This document shows positions 47,201-54,773 of a DNA stretch of 55,049 nt, piece by piece (the first letter of the stretch is position 1; each line of letters opens with the position of its first letter). The stretch is from a virus. A model generated the notes under the pieces. The model made no database searches. It was not told the DNA's origin and was given only the letters and a program-made list of their open reading frames with translations. Location: the IMG/VR virus record IMGVR_UViG_3300035180_000125, positions 1 to 55,049 of that record, one strand, 5' to 3'. The position numbers and the translations under genes were made by a program.

Positions 47201-49446
47201 TGAAGAGTTTCTACAATCTTTTGCTCAGCCTGAGACAGCGGACCTGCATTGAGCATTGCTGCAATCTGCTGGCGAGTTTCAGCAGCTTCGAGTTCTTCGA
47301 TAGCTCCCTTAGCCATGCCATACGTTTGCACCTTATACTCCAGGGCCTTCGCCTCGTCTTCGAGAGACTTAAGCTTTGAGTTTTGTTGATCTTGGCGTGC
47401 CTTCTCAATCTTGAGAGTTTCAAGGGTACGTTCATTATCAACTTCGATGGCAGAAGTCTTCTTTGCGATTGCAATCAGTTCATTTTGACGCGAAATAGCC
47501 AGCGTTGTCGCGGCATCAACCTTTTGGCTTTGCAGGCGTTGCAGATGCTCTTCGAGTTCAATTACCTTCTTCTGGGCCGGGCCTACCTTGTCGTAGTCGA
47601 GGCCGTGAGCTGCGAGGCGCTGACGAAGTTCGTCCTGCTCCTTCAGCTTTGCATTCAGGGCGTCGAGTTCGTCGTTAAACTTCTTCGTCGCAGTTTCAGC
47701 GGCCTTAGCTGCCTTAGCATCTTCTGCAACCTTCGGGTGAGGATTTGCATTCCACTTCGCAGGGTCCATTGTTAGGGTCGGAGTGACAGGCGCTGTAGCG
47801 AGCTTGTCGTTACCCTTCATAAGTTTGTCGAGTTCTCCGTTACCTGCCTTCAAGTCCTTGACCCAGCTATCTGCAACTTCGTGCGCCTTGCCAAACGAGG
47901 CAATGACGTTTCCGTTGAAGTCCTTCACGTCCGTGGTGATGTCACCAATGACGTTAGAAGCCGCTTCAAAGCCTCCTGCGAGCTTGTCAGCACCTACGGC
48001 CTTGGCGCCTGATGCGAGGCCGCTGAAGAGCGATTTAAGGGCATCGCCGACCATTCCGATTGCAGAGAGAAGCCATGTGAAAGGCGCCACAACCAGCTCA
48101 ACAATGCTGATACCAATCTTTGCAACAACCCATCCGGCAACCTTCAGAAGATCAATAGCACCCGCGATGAGCATGCGAACTGTAAACAGCGCAGCTCCAA
48201 TCAAACTGAAACCTTCCCCGGCACCAATAATGGCACCGATCCAGTTACCGAGCATTCCACCAATGTTCCAGACATCCTTTCCAAGACCGACGATTTGGTC
48301 CCAGATTTCTCCGATGGTATTCTTATTCTCTTGCACCCAGCGCATAACGCTGATGAACGCATCGCCGAGGCCACGCGCCACAGCAGGAATCATTTCCTCG
48401 ATTACGCGGAGAGACTTAGAGAGTTCATTATTGAACCCCGTGTCCTGCCCCATTTCGCCGATGGCCTTCGTCCACGCATTCTTGATTCGTTGCACACCAC
48501 CTTCAAAGGTGAGAGGCATCTTGTCAAACTGTTCGCGCCACTGCGGGAGATTTTCTTCGATAGCCTTACCGACAAGCTCCATAGAGAGCTTACCAGTTGA
48601 ACCCATTTTCTTGAGTTCTGCTGTGCTCTTTCCCGTGTACTTTTCGAGGGCACGCATAAGCACTGAGCCGTTTTCGGCAACAGCGTTAAATTCCGCACCG
48701 TTAAGGACGCCAGAGCTGAACGACTGCGACAACTGGAGCATCACTGAAGATGCTTCTGCGCCGTTTGCTCCGCCGAGTTGAAGAGCCGTGGCAATACCTT
48801 CAACCATCTTACGCGCATACTCAGAGTCCTTACCCATACGCTGCATAGATGGCGCGAGACGGGTGTAGAGCTTCACAGAGTCTTCGAGCGGAACGCGCAG
48901 GCGCTGAGAAAGATCATACATTTGCGCCTGAGCGACCTTCGCATTGTTCATGCTTCCAGTGGCATTTTCTAGGCGGGCTGTCATCATCTGCCACTCATCA
49001 GCTTGCTTGACAATACTGCCAGCGAAGTTGAGCGCTGTGTAGACTGAGAATGCAGTCGTCATCGCCTTGATTGTACTGGTCATCACCGTGTTAGATGATG
49101 AATGCCGCTCAGTGGCGCGCTGAGCGTTTACAGATGCCCCTGCAAGGGCGTTAAGTGATGCCACAGCCTGCTGAAGTGAATTAGCAGTAGCCAGGGCATT
49201 TGAATTAACGTTGGCAAGCACCGAGTTCAAACCGCCGAGGGCTTGCGTCCATGCGGCTGTAGTCGCTGAAGCTTGCAGGTTGAGAAGGTTAGACAAAGAC
49301 GATGTAAGCTTGCCTACATTCTTTTCCGCCTTATCAGCAGCACCAGCAAGACCACCCTGACCGTTGCGGCCAGCCAGGGCAGTTGTGGCCTCTGTAATAC
49401 CCGTCGATTCAACGACAATCCCAAGACGGGATACGTCCATTGTCAT
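44248..49446 (-). CDS. Tape measure protein (1732 aa)
   Basis: It sets tail length and is threaded through the tube. The N-terminal third carries a tape-measure domain (RKMVEGIATALQLGGANGAE, ASSVMLQLSQSFSSGVLNGA, ENGSVLMRALEKYTGKSTAE). Hydrophobic stretches follow near residues 425-475 (AGAIDLLKVAGWVVAKIGIS), and the rest is long coiled coil. At about 1.5 angstrom per residue the tail would be about 260 nm; that is an estimate. The start overlaps the chaperone extension by 4 bp. Confidence 0.93.
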   Translation of the reverse strand: MTMDVSRLGIVVESTGITEATTALAGRNGQGGLAGAADKAEKNVGKLTSSLSNLLNLQASATTAAWTQALGGLNSVLANVNSNALATANSLQQAVASLNALAGASVNAQRATERHSSSNTVMTSTIKAMTTAFSVYTALNFAGSIVKQADEWQMMTARLENATGSMNNAKVAQAQMYDLSQRLRVPLEDSVKLYTRLAPSMQRMGKDSEYARKMVEGIATALQLGGANGAEASSVMLQLSQSFSSGVLNGAEFNAVAENGSVLMRALEKYTGKSTAELKKMGSTGKLSMELVGKAIEENLPQWREQFDKMPLTFEGGVQRIKNAWTKAIGEMGQDTGFNNELSKSLRVIEEMIPAVARGLGDAFISVMRWVQENKNTIGEIWDQIVGLGKDVWNIGGMLGNWIGAIIGAGEGFSLIGAALFTVRMLIAGAIDLLKVAGWVVAKIGISIVELVVAPFTWLLSAIGMVGDALKSLFSGLASGAKAVGADKLAGGFEAASNVIGDITTDVKDFNGNVIASFGKAHEVADSWVKDLKAGNGELDKLMKGNDKLATAPVTPTLTMDPAKWNANPHPKVAEDAKAAKAAETATKKFNDELDALNAKLKEQDELRQRLAAHGLDYDKVGPAQKKVIELEEHLQRLQSQKVDAATTLAISRQNELIAIAKKTSAIEVDNERTLETLKIEKARQDQQNSKLKSLEDEAKALEYKVQTYGMAKGAIEELEAAETRQQIAAMLNAGPLSQAEQKIVETLQAQLAVRERIAAASGKLGSLQVEEEFNKLMDPKRAEKFGDALANGMGKGLKAVDALVNAFDKYEARMSTVKKAWELVNKETDPDKKAKMMKEAAEFEAEARIKSYGDMAGAAKGYFAEGSRGYKALEAAEKTFRAFEIAMSIKSFVEKSGLLEAFTSLFVTSKATETAAEVASVGPHVAAEGTKQGANAITALTSALAAPFPANIPAFAMVAAMLAAIGVAVGGGSGGSVDQGNAGTGTVLGGSGAASKSIENSISALEEVDTTTMRYSSQMAASLRSIDASMGGLANLVSRGVGVDPGQAGIDVGFERSGLGNALASAGHFLDKIQGLDKITGGLSSWAVNKVANLFGTKTSVQGQGLYGSAQSLDSIMTRGYNAQVYADIEKKKKTLGITTSTSNETIYGQAGAETSDQFTKIFRGFHDAVSSAGQALGMPLGDIENRLRGFVVDIGKIKLDGLSAEQIKEKLSAVFSAAGDRIAKAAIPGLDDFQKVGEGYLETLVRVASGVETAKFQLEKLGIAAVDFSTIINKQGDVATEIVRQSILKQESELKDFMTVRILGHVFKFQTQVANGIGEIINDFSGSVEDMVALYKDLVSARDKLDAVGLGTDLNRDLIRAAGGLQELIDALDAYSEGFFSEAERNASKLSKLRIEFAKLGVEMPITKDGFRSLIDQLNASGAEGEALAIKVLTLSGAFAELADSADAAVSAARDKLRTAYDNEAGSITNLRDKFLDFSKSLGDFKSSLITGDMSPLSGTEKYLTELERYDDVSKRAQAGDETAISNFESVATEFLKMSRDMFASGEQYTADFNRVLAETAALESSTAGQATVQQQSLDALNKQVDGLITINESVLTVTQAIEELRAVMSMGVVASTINGSHANGLSYVPFDGYVAELHQGEAVLTASENKAYQMDYAQYGLKSDEALVSEIKALRQEVQNLREGQREQTGQLIAANYDAQERNAQAVVEGTMDAVGANSYAERAKVTLS
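47402..47417. promoter_or_regulatory. Near-match of the TTCTCA palindrome inside tape measure gene
   Basis: TTCTCA-ATCT-TGAGAG, one mismatch from the motif. Being deep in a long gene, it may be chance. Confidence 0.2.
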
Positions 49447-49910
49447 GTCAGTTCCTTAGACTCGTTATCGTCTTCTGTCCGCTTACGATTGAACCCTCGT
49501 AGCACAGACAGAATCTTGTTTTCAACCGCAGTACGGTCGATTTCCTCTTCATCTTCGACGTGGCGGAATGGCGCTGGGCGATCCTTTGCAGTAGCTTGTG
49601 ACAGCTCTCCAACATACTCTTCGCTCAGGTTCTTGATTGTCAACCTCTCCCACAAGGAAAGGTCAAGCTCCGTACATCGAATCCAACTTTCAATTTCAGA
49701 CCATGAAAGTGGAACTGGCCCCATGCCATTGGATGACATGAGGCCAGCTTCATGCAGCAGACCAATCAGGTATCCAGCCGCGTGTTCTTGTTCTATTTCA
49801 GGCAGTCTAAGCGACGGGTGATTTTCATCCGCCGACTTGAACGTGGCAAGGCGCGATTTCTTTGAACCTTCAGGCGTCGCGTGCAGCCAGCCTAGCTGGC
49901 GTACATACAA
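49443..49910 (-). CDS. Tail assembly chaperone, -1 frame extension (gpT-like)
   Basis: This frame has only a TTG at 49910 and no ribosome-binding site, and it is open upstream to the slippery site at 49934-49940. It is in the -1 frame relative to the preceding gene. A ribosome slipping at T-TTT-TTG would make a fusion reading through FGAVSKSLSLYVRQLGWLHA into this acidic, helical domain. The organisation matches gpG/gpGT of lambda and similar siphophages; the extension contacts the tape measure during assembly. Confidence 0.8.
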   Translation of the reverse strand: MYVRQLGWLHATPEGSKKSRLATFKSADENHPSLRLPEIEQEHAAGYLIGLLHEAGLMSSNGMGPVPLSWSEIESWIRCTELDLSLWERLTIKNLSEEYVGELSQATAKDRPAPFRHVEDEEEIDRTAVENKILSVLRGFNRKRTEDDNESKELT

Positions 49911-49924
49911 CGAGAGGGACTTGC

Positions 49925-50332
49925 TTACTGCGCCAAAAAATTTGACGTGTCGCCCAGGGCCTCGTCAACTTGGTCCTTGATCCACGAAAGCTTCGGGTCA
50001 GAGAATACGGTACGGAATCCCGACTCGTCCTTCACTGCACTGCCGCCGATGCCAAGATTTTGTGCGCCAGCAACGCATGCAACCAGAAGCTCGATGCCTT
50101 CTTCACGCATCACCTCTGCCGAAACCTTTTCCTTCTTCGCGGTGCGCTTCAGTTGGCGGTTCTGCATGGCAGTAACAGCGTTCCGGTATTGCTTCGAGCT
50201 AGTGCCGTAGAGGGTGATCATCACAGGCTTTTGCTTGCCTTCGCCGTCCGCGAACAGCGGCTCGCCGGATACCGGGTGGCGCAGTTGCAGGTCGAAGGTG
50301 TCCTTGAGGGCAAGAGTAGTAAGATCAAACAT
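49925..50332 (-). CDS. Tail assembly chaperone (gpG-like)
   Basis: A 135-residue protein between the tail tube and tape measure genes. It begins MFDLTTLALKDTFDLQLRHP, has GKQKPVMITLYGTSS and ends DEALGDTSNFLAQ, with the slippery heptamer in its last codons. The ATG at 50332 follows GAAAGGAAAC. The short product is made by normal decoding and the longer one by frameshifting. Confidence 0.82.
   Translation of the reverse strand: MFDLTTLALKDTFDLQLRHPVSGEPLFADGEGKQKPVMITLYGTSSKQYRNAVTAMQNRQLKRTAKKEKVSAEVMREEGIELLVACVAGAQNLGIGGSAVKDESGFRTVFSDPKLSWIKDQVDEALGDTSNFLAQ
49934..49940 (-). promoter_or_regulatory. Programmed -1 frameshift site T-TTT-TTG
   Basis: Read leftward, the codons AAT-TTT-TTG (49942-49934) contain the heptamer T-TTT-TTG, where both tRNAs can re-pair one base back. 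The 0 frame stops nine nucleotides later (TAA 49925-49927) and the -1 frame is open for another 160 codons. Confidence 0.75.
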
Positions 50333-50367
50333 TGTCGTTTCCTTTCAGTTGTGGTAAGATGAAATTG

Positions 50368-50383
50368 TTCTCATTGGTGAGAA
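50368..50383. promoter_or_regulatory. Palindrome TTCTCA-TTGG-TGAGAA in the late operon
   Basis: A perfect motif copy between the tail tube terminator (50421-50443) and the chaperone start (50332), the only copy in a late intergenic region. Confidence 0.6.
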
Positions 50384-50420
50384 TCTTGTTGAGCCTTTGC
50401 AATGTACTATTTGAAGCACA

Positions 50421-50443
50421 TTGAAAAGGCCCCGAAGGGCCTT
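50421..50443 (-). terminator. Leftward terminator after the tail tube gene
   Basis: Read leftward, AAGGCCC-TTCG-GGGCCTTTTC has a perfect stem and a stable tetraloop. It probably lets the tail tube protein be made in excess over chaperones and tape measure. Confidence 0.7.
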
Positions 50444-50450
50444 CATTCGA

Positions 50451-50888
50451 TTAGACTTCGATGATATCGGTAGTCACTTCGATAGTCGTTGTTGCACCAG
50501 TAATCTGGTCAACAGAGCCGACGTTCGTCTTGTAGCTCATCACTACGCCAGTGAAGTAGAGCTTCTTGCCGTTCTGAAGCGTTACGCGGAACGTGTACGC
50601 AGTATCCACACCAAGGGCAGTTTGCAGAGCGGTTTGCCCGGCATCAGTTGTGTCGCGGCCCATCTGCACTTGCAGTGAACCGTTGTTGTACGAACCCTTG
50701 AACTTCTGCACACGACGGCTGCCGAGCGGAGTGTGATTCACGAGGTTGTATTCACGTCCGACTTCGCCGAGGTCAGTAACTTCACCGACCAGGGTATACG
50801 TGAGAGCGTTGTATCCAGTAGCATCAAACGTTGCAGGCGCTGAAGCTGAGAGTGCCAGTGTAGAACCAGCGGAGGTCATGACAGACAT
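50451..50888 (-). CDS. Major tail protein (tail tube)
   Basis: A 145-residue tube subunit: MSVMTSAGSTLALSASAPAT, GEVTDLGEVGREYNLVNHTP, a KFKGSYNNGSLQVQM strand, AYTFRVTLQNGKKLYFTGVV and GATTTIEVTTDIIEV. This matches phage tail tube proteins with a central QM-containing strand and a closing ExTTDI end. It sits between the tail terminator and the chaperones, as expected. The ribosome-binding site AAAGGAAAA precedes ATG 50888. Confidence 0.88.
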   Translation of the reverse strand: MSVMTSAGSTLALSASAPATFDATGYNALTYTLVGEVTDLGEVGREYNLVNHTPLGSRRVQKFKGSYNNGSLQVQMGRDTTDAGQTALQTALGVDTAYTFRVTLQNGKKLYFTGVVMSYKTNVGSVDQITGATTTIEVTTDIIEV

Positions 50889-50910
50889 GATTTTCCTTTT
50901 TCAGATAAGA

Positions 50911-51267
50911 TTAAAAGTACAGGTGAGCAGTAATACCCGTACCGTTGGTAACAGTAACAGTTCCGTTGCCCTCGATGAATGCCCAAATATCATCGAGTTC
51001 AACAAATGTTGTACCAGATGCAGGCACAGTGATTGCCTTGCCACCGGCAGTCGAGATAGTTCCGCCATACCCAGCAGGCGTGAGGGATACCGGGGCAGTG
51101 CCTGTGAGGGTAACAGTCACAGCCGAAGCCGTGGTGTTGTAGAGAAAAAGTCGCTGATCGCTTCCACGGACGAACGTGAGCGTATCAGAGGCAGTGAGAG
51201 TAGTACGGGCCACGTTGATAGGTGCCCCAGAATCTATTACGCCGTTTGTTTGGGTGATTACAGCCAT
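50911..51267 (-). CDS. Hypothetical structural protein (118 aa)
   Basis: A Thr/Gly/Val-rich beta protein (TLTASDTLTFVRGSDQRLFL, TASAVTVTLTGTAPVSLTPA), probably an Ig-like or decoration fold. It is located between the tail terminator and tail tube genes and begins after AAAGGAAAC. No family is assigned. Confidence 0.6.
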   Translation of the reverse strand: MAVITQTNGVIDSGAPINVARTTLTASDTLTFVRGSDQRLFLYNTTASAVTVTLTGTAPVSLTPAGYGGTISTAGGKAITVPASGTTFVELDDIWAFIEGNGTVTVTNGTGITAHLYF

Positions 51268-51279
51268 TGGTTTCCTTTG

Positions 51280-51690
51280 TTATACCGACTCGTATCGGTA
51301 CTTGATTAGAACTGGAACGATGACCCAGCCAGAATCGTCAGGAATTGCCCGTCCGATTGAGGGAGTCTCTTCGACAGATACTGCACCAGTCTTCGGCACA
51401 ATCGGGTAAAGATCGACAATGCTTTGTGAGAGTAGCTCTACCTGTCGCATCCCATAGCCTTTCGGCGCCCAGCAGTTAACTTGGAACAGGCCCTTCAAAG
51501 TCTTTCGACTTCCAGATAGTTCGTTGTTGGCTGTCAGGTTAGGGATAAGAAAGCACTCCAAAAATACAGTTCCAGCAAGCTTGTTAAACGCTACGTTCTG
51601 AAACGATACTGGAATGGGTGTCGGAGTTTGAGAGTCAGCCCAAGTGCTCAACCGAGACTCAAGAGCTGAACGGATTGCGGCGTTGCTCAT
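51280..51690 (-). CDS. Tail terminator protein (DUF4128-like)
   Basis: A 136-residue protein: MSNAAIRSALESRLSTWADS, PVSFQNVAFNKLAGTVFLEC, KTLKGLFQVNCWAPKGYGMR and a closing GWVIVPVLIKYRYES. This is the pattern of DUF4128/gpU-like tail completion proteins. It overlaps the upstream neck gene by 4 bp. Confidence 0.75.
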   Translation of the reverse strand: MSNAAIRSALESRLSTWADSQTPTPIPVSFQNVAFNKLAGTVFLECFLIPNLTANNELSGSRKTLKGLFQVNCWAPKGYGMRQVELLSQSIVDLYPIVPKTGAVSVEETPSIGRAIPDDSGWVIVPVLIKYRYESV

Positions 51691-52115
51691 TTGTACTTAC
51701 TAGCGATTGCTTGGATTGACAATGCCACCATACGGTACGGGCCTACCTGACCAGACCAGCCATCTGTTTGGGGCCAGCCTAGAACTTCAGCTCTATATGC
51801 GTATGAGAGGTTGTTTGTGAGTGTCAGCTTTCCGTCTTTCCTGAAGAAGTCCAGGCCACGGAGAGCGTTGATTCTGTTGATGCTGTCTGCACCGCTCGGG
51901 CTTTTTGAGCCGCTAAGCTCTTCTGATAATGAGCCGGACTCTGGATACCACTGATTAGACAGCCAGCCGTGGGCGTAGTGTCCAGGATTTGAAGGAGAGG
52001 GTGTAAGTTCTACGACAGATGTGAAAAGCTCTTTGGCAATTTGAAAACACTGCCGATTGGCTTTCATCAATACTTTCGTACTATTTGCCCTTACAGAGTC
52101 TGCGAATTTTCCCAT
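51687..52115 (-). CDS. Head-tail joining protein (HK97 gp10-like)
   Basis: ATG 52115 follows AAAGGAAGCG. The 142-residue product has helix 1 MGKFADSVRANSTKVLMKAN, ELFTSVVELTPSPSNPGHYA, LRGLDFFRKDGKLTLTNNLS and YAYRAEVLGWPQTDGWSGQV. This is the typical neck-protein layout (a TPVDTG-like turn, then NxxxYAxxxExG). It connects head and tail. Confidence 0.78.
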   Translation of the reverse strand: MGKFADSVRANSTKVLMKANRQCFQIAKELFTSVVELTPSPSNPGHYAHGWLSNQWYPESGSLSEELSGSKSPSGADSINRINALRGLDFFRKDGKLTLTNNLSYAYRAEVLGWPQTDGWSGQVGPYRMVALSIQAIASKYK

Positions 52116-52179
52116 CGCTTCCTTTAGTGTTTGTGATTGTAGCACGGCATATTGATTTTGTCAAGTGCCGTGCCGTTCA

Positions 52180-53655
52180 TCAATAAATCTCCATCATGCG
52201 AAGCAGGTCAGCCCTGTTGTGGTGCAGTGTGTATGCCCACCGGACTACTGTGGCCCCGTCCCTATACGTGGAGAAAAACATCTTGTCTCCAGCCAGCGTC
52301 GTGCTTTGTGGGTACACGTTAGTGACCCACGGCTCGATAGCCAGCTTGATAATGTCGAACCTGAACACACGGCCCGTGGACTCTTTCTGAATGTACAGAT
52401 AATCCGACGACGCCACAGAACACGAGCCGGAGTTAAACGTCTCTGCTTGATTGCCATACGGTACACCGTTCATCCACCAGTTGAGGGCAATGTCATACAC
52501 GTCAAGCGTGTTTGTTCCAGCTCCACGGAAAGAGTAGATGTACCTTCCTCCCTGCTTGAAAGCTGTAGGCCATGAGGTATTGATTGCTTTACTCGGGATG
52601 CCTTGCCACTCTGCGTCATTGATTACTCCGATCCAGTCCGCAGTTCCGCCAGAACTCATAGCGCCGCCTCGGGTAGTGCCAGGGGTAAGTACTGTCCAAG
52701 TGTTCGCAGAGATACTGTACTTGTAGATTGCAGCGGCGGCGTTTCCGAGCAAGTACATAGCGTCATCATTGCCTTCGATTGCAAACACGCTAGTAGCATC
52801 CGGTGTAACTGTCCAAGCCGCAGCCACTGTGAGCACAGAGTTAGGGCCGGCTGTGTTACTAGCCACGACACGAATCTGCCCAGCGCCTGTGCCCGACGTG
52901 ATACGGACCTGATAGTTGCTCCAGCAGTTTACTGGGAACGTCACAGAAGTATTCAGTGTCGTAGTTGTCGATCCGGCAATAGCTGTACCCGTCGAAAACA
53001 CGCCTTGCAAGCTTCCAGTCGATACCAACTGTCCGTCTGTTCCCCACGATGTAGGAAGGTTTGTGACAGACTTTTGAGTCCATGCGTTAGTGGCTCTGTC
53101 ATACACAGCGAAGCCAACGGCTGTAGTACCTGCGTTAAAAAACCACATCGAGCCTGACCACACAGAGTATTGCGTTGTGGCGTCAAAAGCAACTGAGCTG
53201 GCAGGAGATACAGTTAGAATACTGTTGGAACCGGCTGTCGTAGAGACTACAACCCCTTCGTATCCAGACCCTGTACCAGCTACAACTCGAATCTTGCATC
53301 CACGGATGTCGCGTACAATAGTTCGGTTCGTAGTAAGCTGCGTAGTAGTGCCAGCCGTGGCGGTATTTACTGTACTGCCGCCGAGTGCCCCGATAGCTCT
53401 AAACTCGCCGCACGACCCTGCGCCGAATGATCCCGCAACGCCTGCGCTCGGAAGCTGGAGCCAAGCGTCCTGCTCTGCGTTGTAGTTCCAAATGCTACTA
53501 GCACTGGCAACAAAATATACGCAATCGTTAGATGGCATAAGCCCATCGTTGTCCCCGGCTACGAAGCTGCCGTTAGTAGTTCCAGTTGGAGCTGGCGTGC
53601 AAAACTCCCATACCTTACGGTGGAGAAGCTTCTTCAATTTAACTGTAGTTGCCAT
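52180..53655 (-). CDS. Kelch-like beta-propeller virion protein (491 aa)
   Basis: Four or more kelch-like blades end in Tyr/Trp strands: SIWNYNAEQDAWLQLPSA, FAVYDRATNAWTQKSVTN, IYKYSISANTWTVLTPGT and LDVYDIALNWWMNG. Between them are repeated TTTTLNTSVTF and GQIRVVASNTAGPNSVLTV-type strands. Such propellers in structural loci are thought to decorate heads or bind host surfaces. The 64 bp before the next gene hold no obvious promoter. Confidence 0.7.
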   Translation of the reverse strand: MATTVKLKKLLHRKVWEFCTPAPTGTTNGSFVAGDNDGLMPSNDCVYFVASASSIWNYNAEQDAWLQLPSAGVAGSFGAGSCGEFRAIGALGGSTVNTATAGTTTQLTTNRTIVRDIRGCKIRVVAGTGSGYEGVVVSTTAGSNSILTVSPASSVAFDATTQYSVWSGSMWFFNAGTTAVGFAVYDRATNAWTQKSVTNLPTSWGTDGQLVSTGSLQGVFSTGTAIAGSTTTTLNTSVTFPVNCWSNYQVRITSGTGAGQIRVVASNTAGPNSVLTVAAAWTVTPDATSVFAIEGNDDAMYLLGNAAAAIYKYSISANTWTVLTPGTTRGGAMSSGGTADWIGVINDAEWQGIPSKAINTSWPTAFKQGGRYIYSFRGAGTNTLDVYDIALNWWMNGVPYGNQAETFNSGSCSVASSDYLYIQKESTGRVFRFDIIKLAIEPWVTNVYPQSTTLAGDKMFFSTYRDGATVVRWAYTLHHNRADLLRMMEIY

Positions 53656-53656
53656 T

Positions 53657-54094
53657 TCACGTTACCTGAATTTGGTTGTAAAGTCCAGCACTGCTGGCGT
53701 TAGAAAAGTGCCAAGGCTCATGCATACGGTATACAAGTCGCCCTGTGGTTGCCTCGCCTACGCTCATATTATTCACACCGAAGTACGGCCCGGAGATAGC
53801 GTTCATGCTTCCGTCTTCAATGCTCGCCCGAACCAAGTCCCTGTTTGTCAGTGACGGCATTTTCTCAAGAATAGCTTGGAGCATGTACGTCAATGAATCC
53901 ACAGAGTCTTGGTCAATAACTGCTGTAACAGTTCCTGCCACAGCTCCAGTATTCACGCTAGCTGTTTTTGCGTTAAGAGCTTCTGCGGCTACGCGGATAC
54001 CCCCTGCCGCAGTGTTGATAGCTTGAGCGATGTCCTTTAGCTGGACAAGCGTTGCGTCTGTAGCAAGATTCTCAAATGCGTTTCTGAGTGCCAT
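53657..54094 (-). CDS. Structural-locus protein (145 aa)
   Basis: A helical N-terminus (MALRNAFENLATDATLVQLK, DIAQAINTAAGGIRVAAEAL) and a C-terminal part with MHEPWHFSNASSAGLYNQIQ. It lies 1 bp before the beta-propeller start and may anchor it as a fibre stalk. No family is recognised. Confidence 0.55.
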   Translation of the reverse strand: MALRNAFENLATDATLVQLKDIAQAINTAAGGIRVAAEALNAKTASVNTGAVAGTVTAVIDQDSVDSLTYMLQAILEKMPSLTNRDLVRASIEDGSMNAISGPYFGVNNMSVGEATTGRLVYRMHEPWHFSNASSAGLYNQIQVT

Positions 54095-54420
54095 TATTGT
54101 CCATCCTCAATCCAAAGAGTGAACCCGGAGCCATCGACGCCAAGCCCAGTCTGTACCCACAGACCTGCCTGACCTGTGCCGAAAGTTGGCTGTGTCGCAG
54201 CCACAACTAGATTCTGCGGTCCTGCTGGCCCAGCGGGGCCTTGAATTCCCTGTGCGCCGGCTGGACCTACCGGGCCTTGTAGTCCAATCTGAGGGCCTAC
54301 TACGACTTGCACAACATCTGGAGCTTGCTGCACTGAAAACTGGACGTTCTCAGTTCCAGACATTACTGAGAACTCTACTACCGGGGCGTCGTTTGATACT
54401 GTAAGAGTTACGTCGCTCAT
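54094..54420 (-). CDS. Collagen-like virion protein (108 aa)
   Basis: An N-terminal beta segment (MSDVTLTVSNDAPVVEFSVM) is followed by a Gly-X-Y tract from GLQGPVGPAGAQGIQGPAG to PAGPQ (about residues 47-70). A short globular end (FGTGQAGLWVQTGLGVDGSG) closes it. The collagen-like part implies a trimeric fibre, probably on the head. It overlaps neighbours by 1 and 4 bp. Confidence 0.68.
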   Translation of the reverse strand: MSDVTLTVSNDAPVVEFSVMSGTENVQFSVQQAPDVVQVVVGPQIGLQGPVGPAGAQGIQGPAGPAGPQNLVVAATQPTFGTGQAGLWVQTGLGVDGSGFTLWIEDGQ

Positions 54421-54773
54421 CTTGTCTTGTCCGGGTCCACGTATCTAACACCTTCCAGAACTGTCCAAGTATCCCCTGAGAGGGTTGTAATCTCAAGGTC
54501 ATAGGAGTACATTCCAGCAGACCATGTAGCAGTGGTTGCAGCAGGGACGCTGTTTAGCGTAACAGACTCTGAAGAGCTACCAGAGATAGCAGCAGTGCCG
54601 TTGGACGTGTTCCACTCGTACACGAGGTTATCTGTCGAGTCACGAAGTTGCAGCCTTGCTGATGAAATTCCAATTAAAGCCCCCGTAGAGTATTTCAAAC
54701 TGTCTACGATACGCATAGCTGAAATCGTGTCGCCTCTGCGAATTCGCGGCATTGTGTATGTTGCTGGAGTCAT
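54417..54773 (-). CDS. Ig-like structural protein (118 aa)
   Basis: ATG 54773 overlaps the upstream stop (TAATG). The product is a beta sandwich: ALIGISSARLQLRDSTDNLV, YEWNTSNGTAAISGSS, WSAGMYSYDLEITTLSGDTW and EGVRYVDPDKTR. Similar proteins with a DVTR-like end stand next to collagen-like head-fibre genes in other siphophages. It probably belongs to the same surface fibre. Confidence 0.55.
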   Translation of the reverse strand: MTPATYTMPRIRRGDTISAMRIVDSLKYSTGALIGISSARLQLRDSTDNLVYEWNTSNGTAAISGSSSESVTLNSVPAATTATWSAGMYSYDLEITTLSGDTWTVLEGVRYVDPDKTR

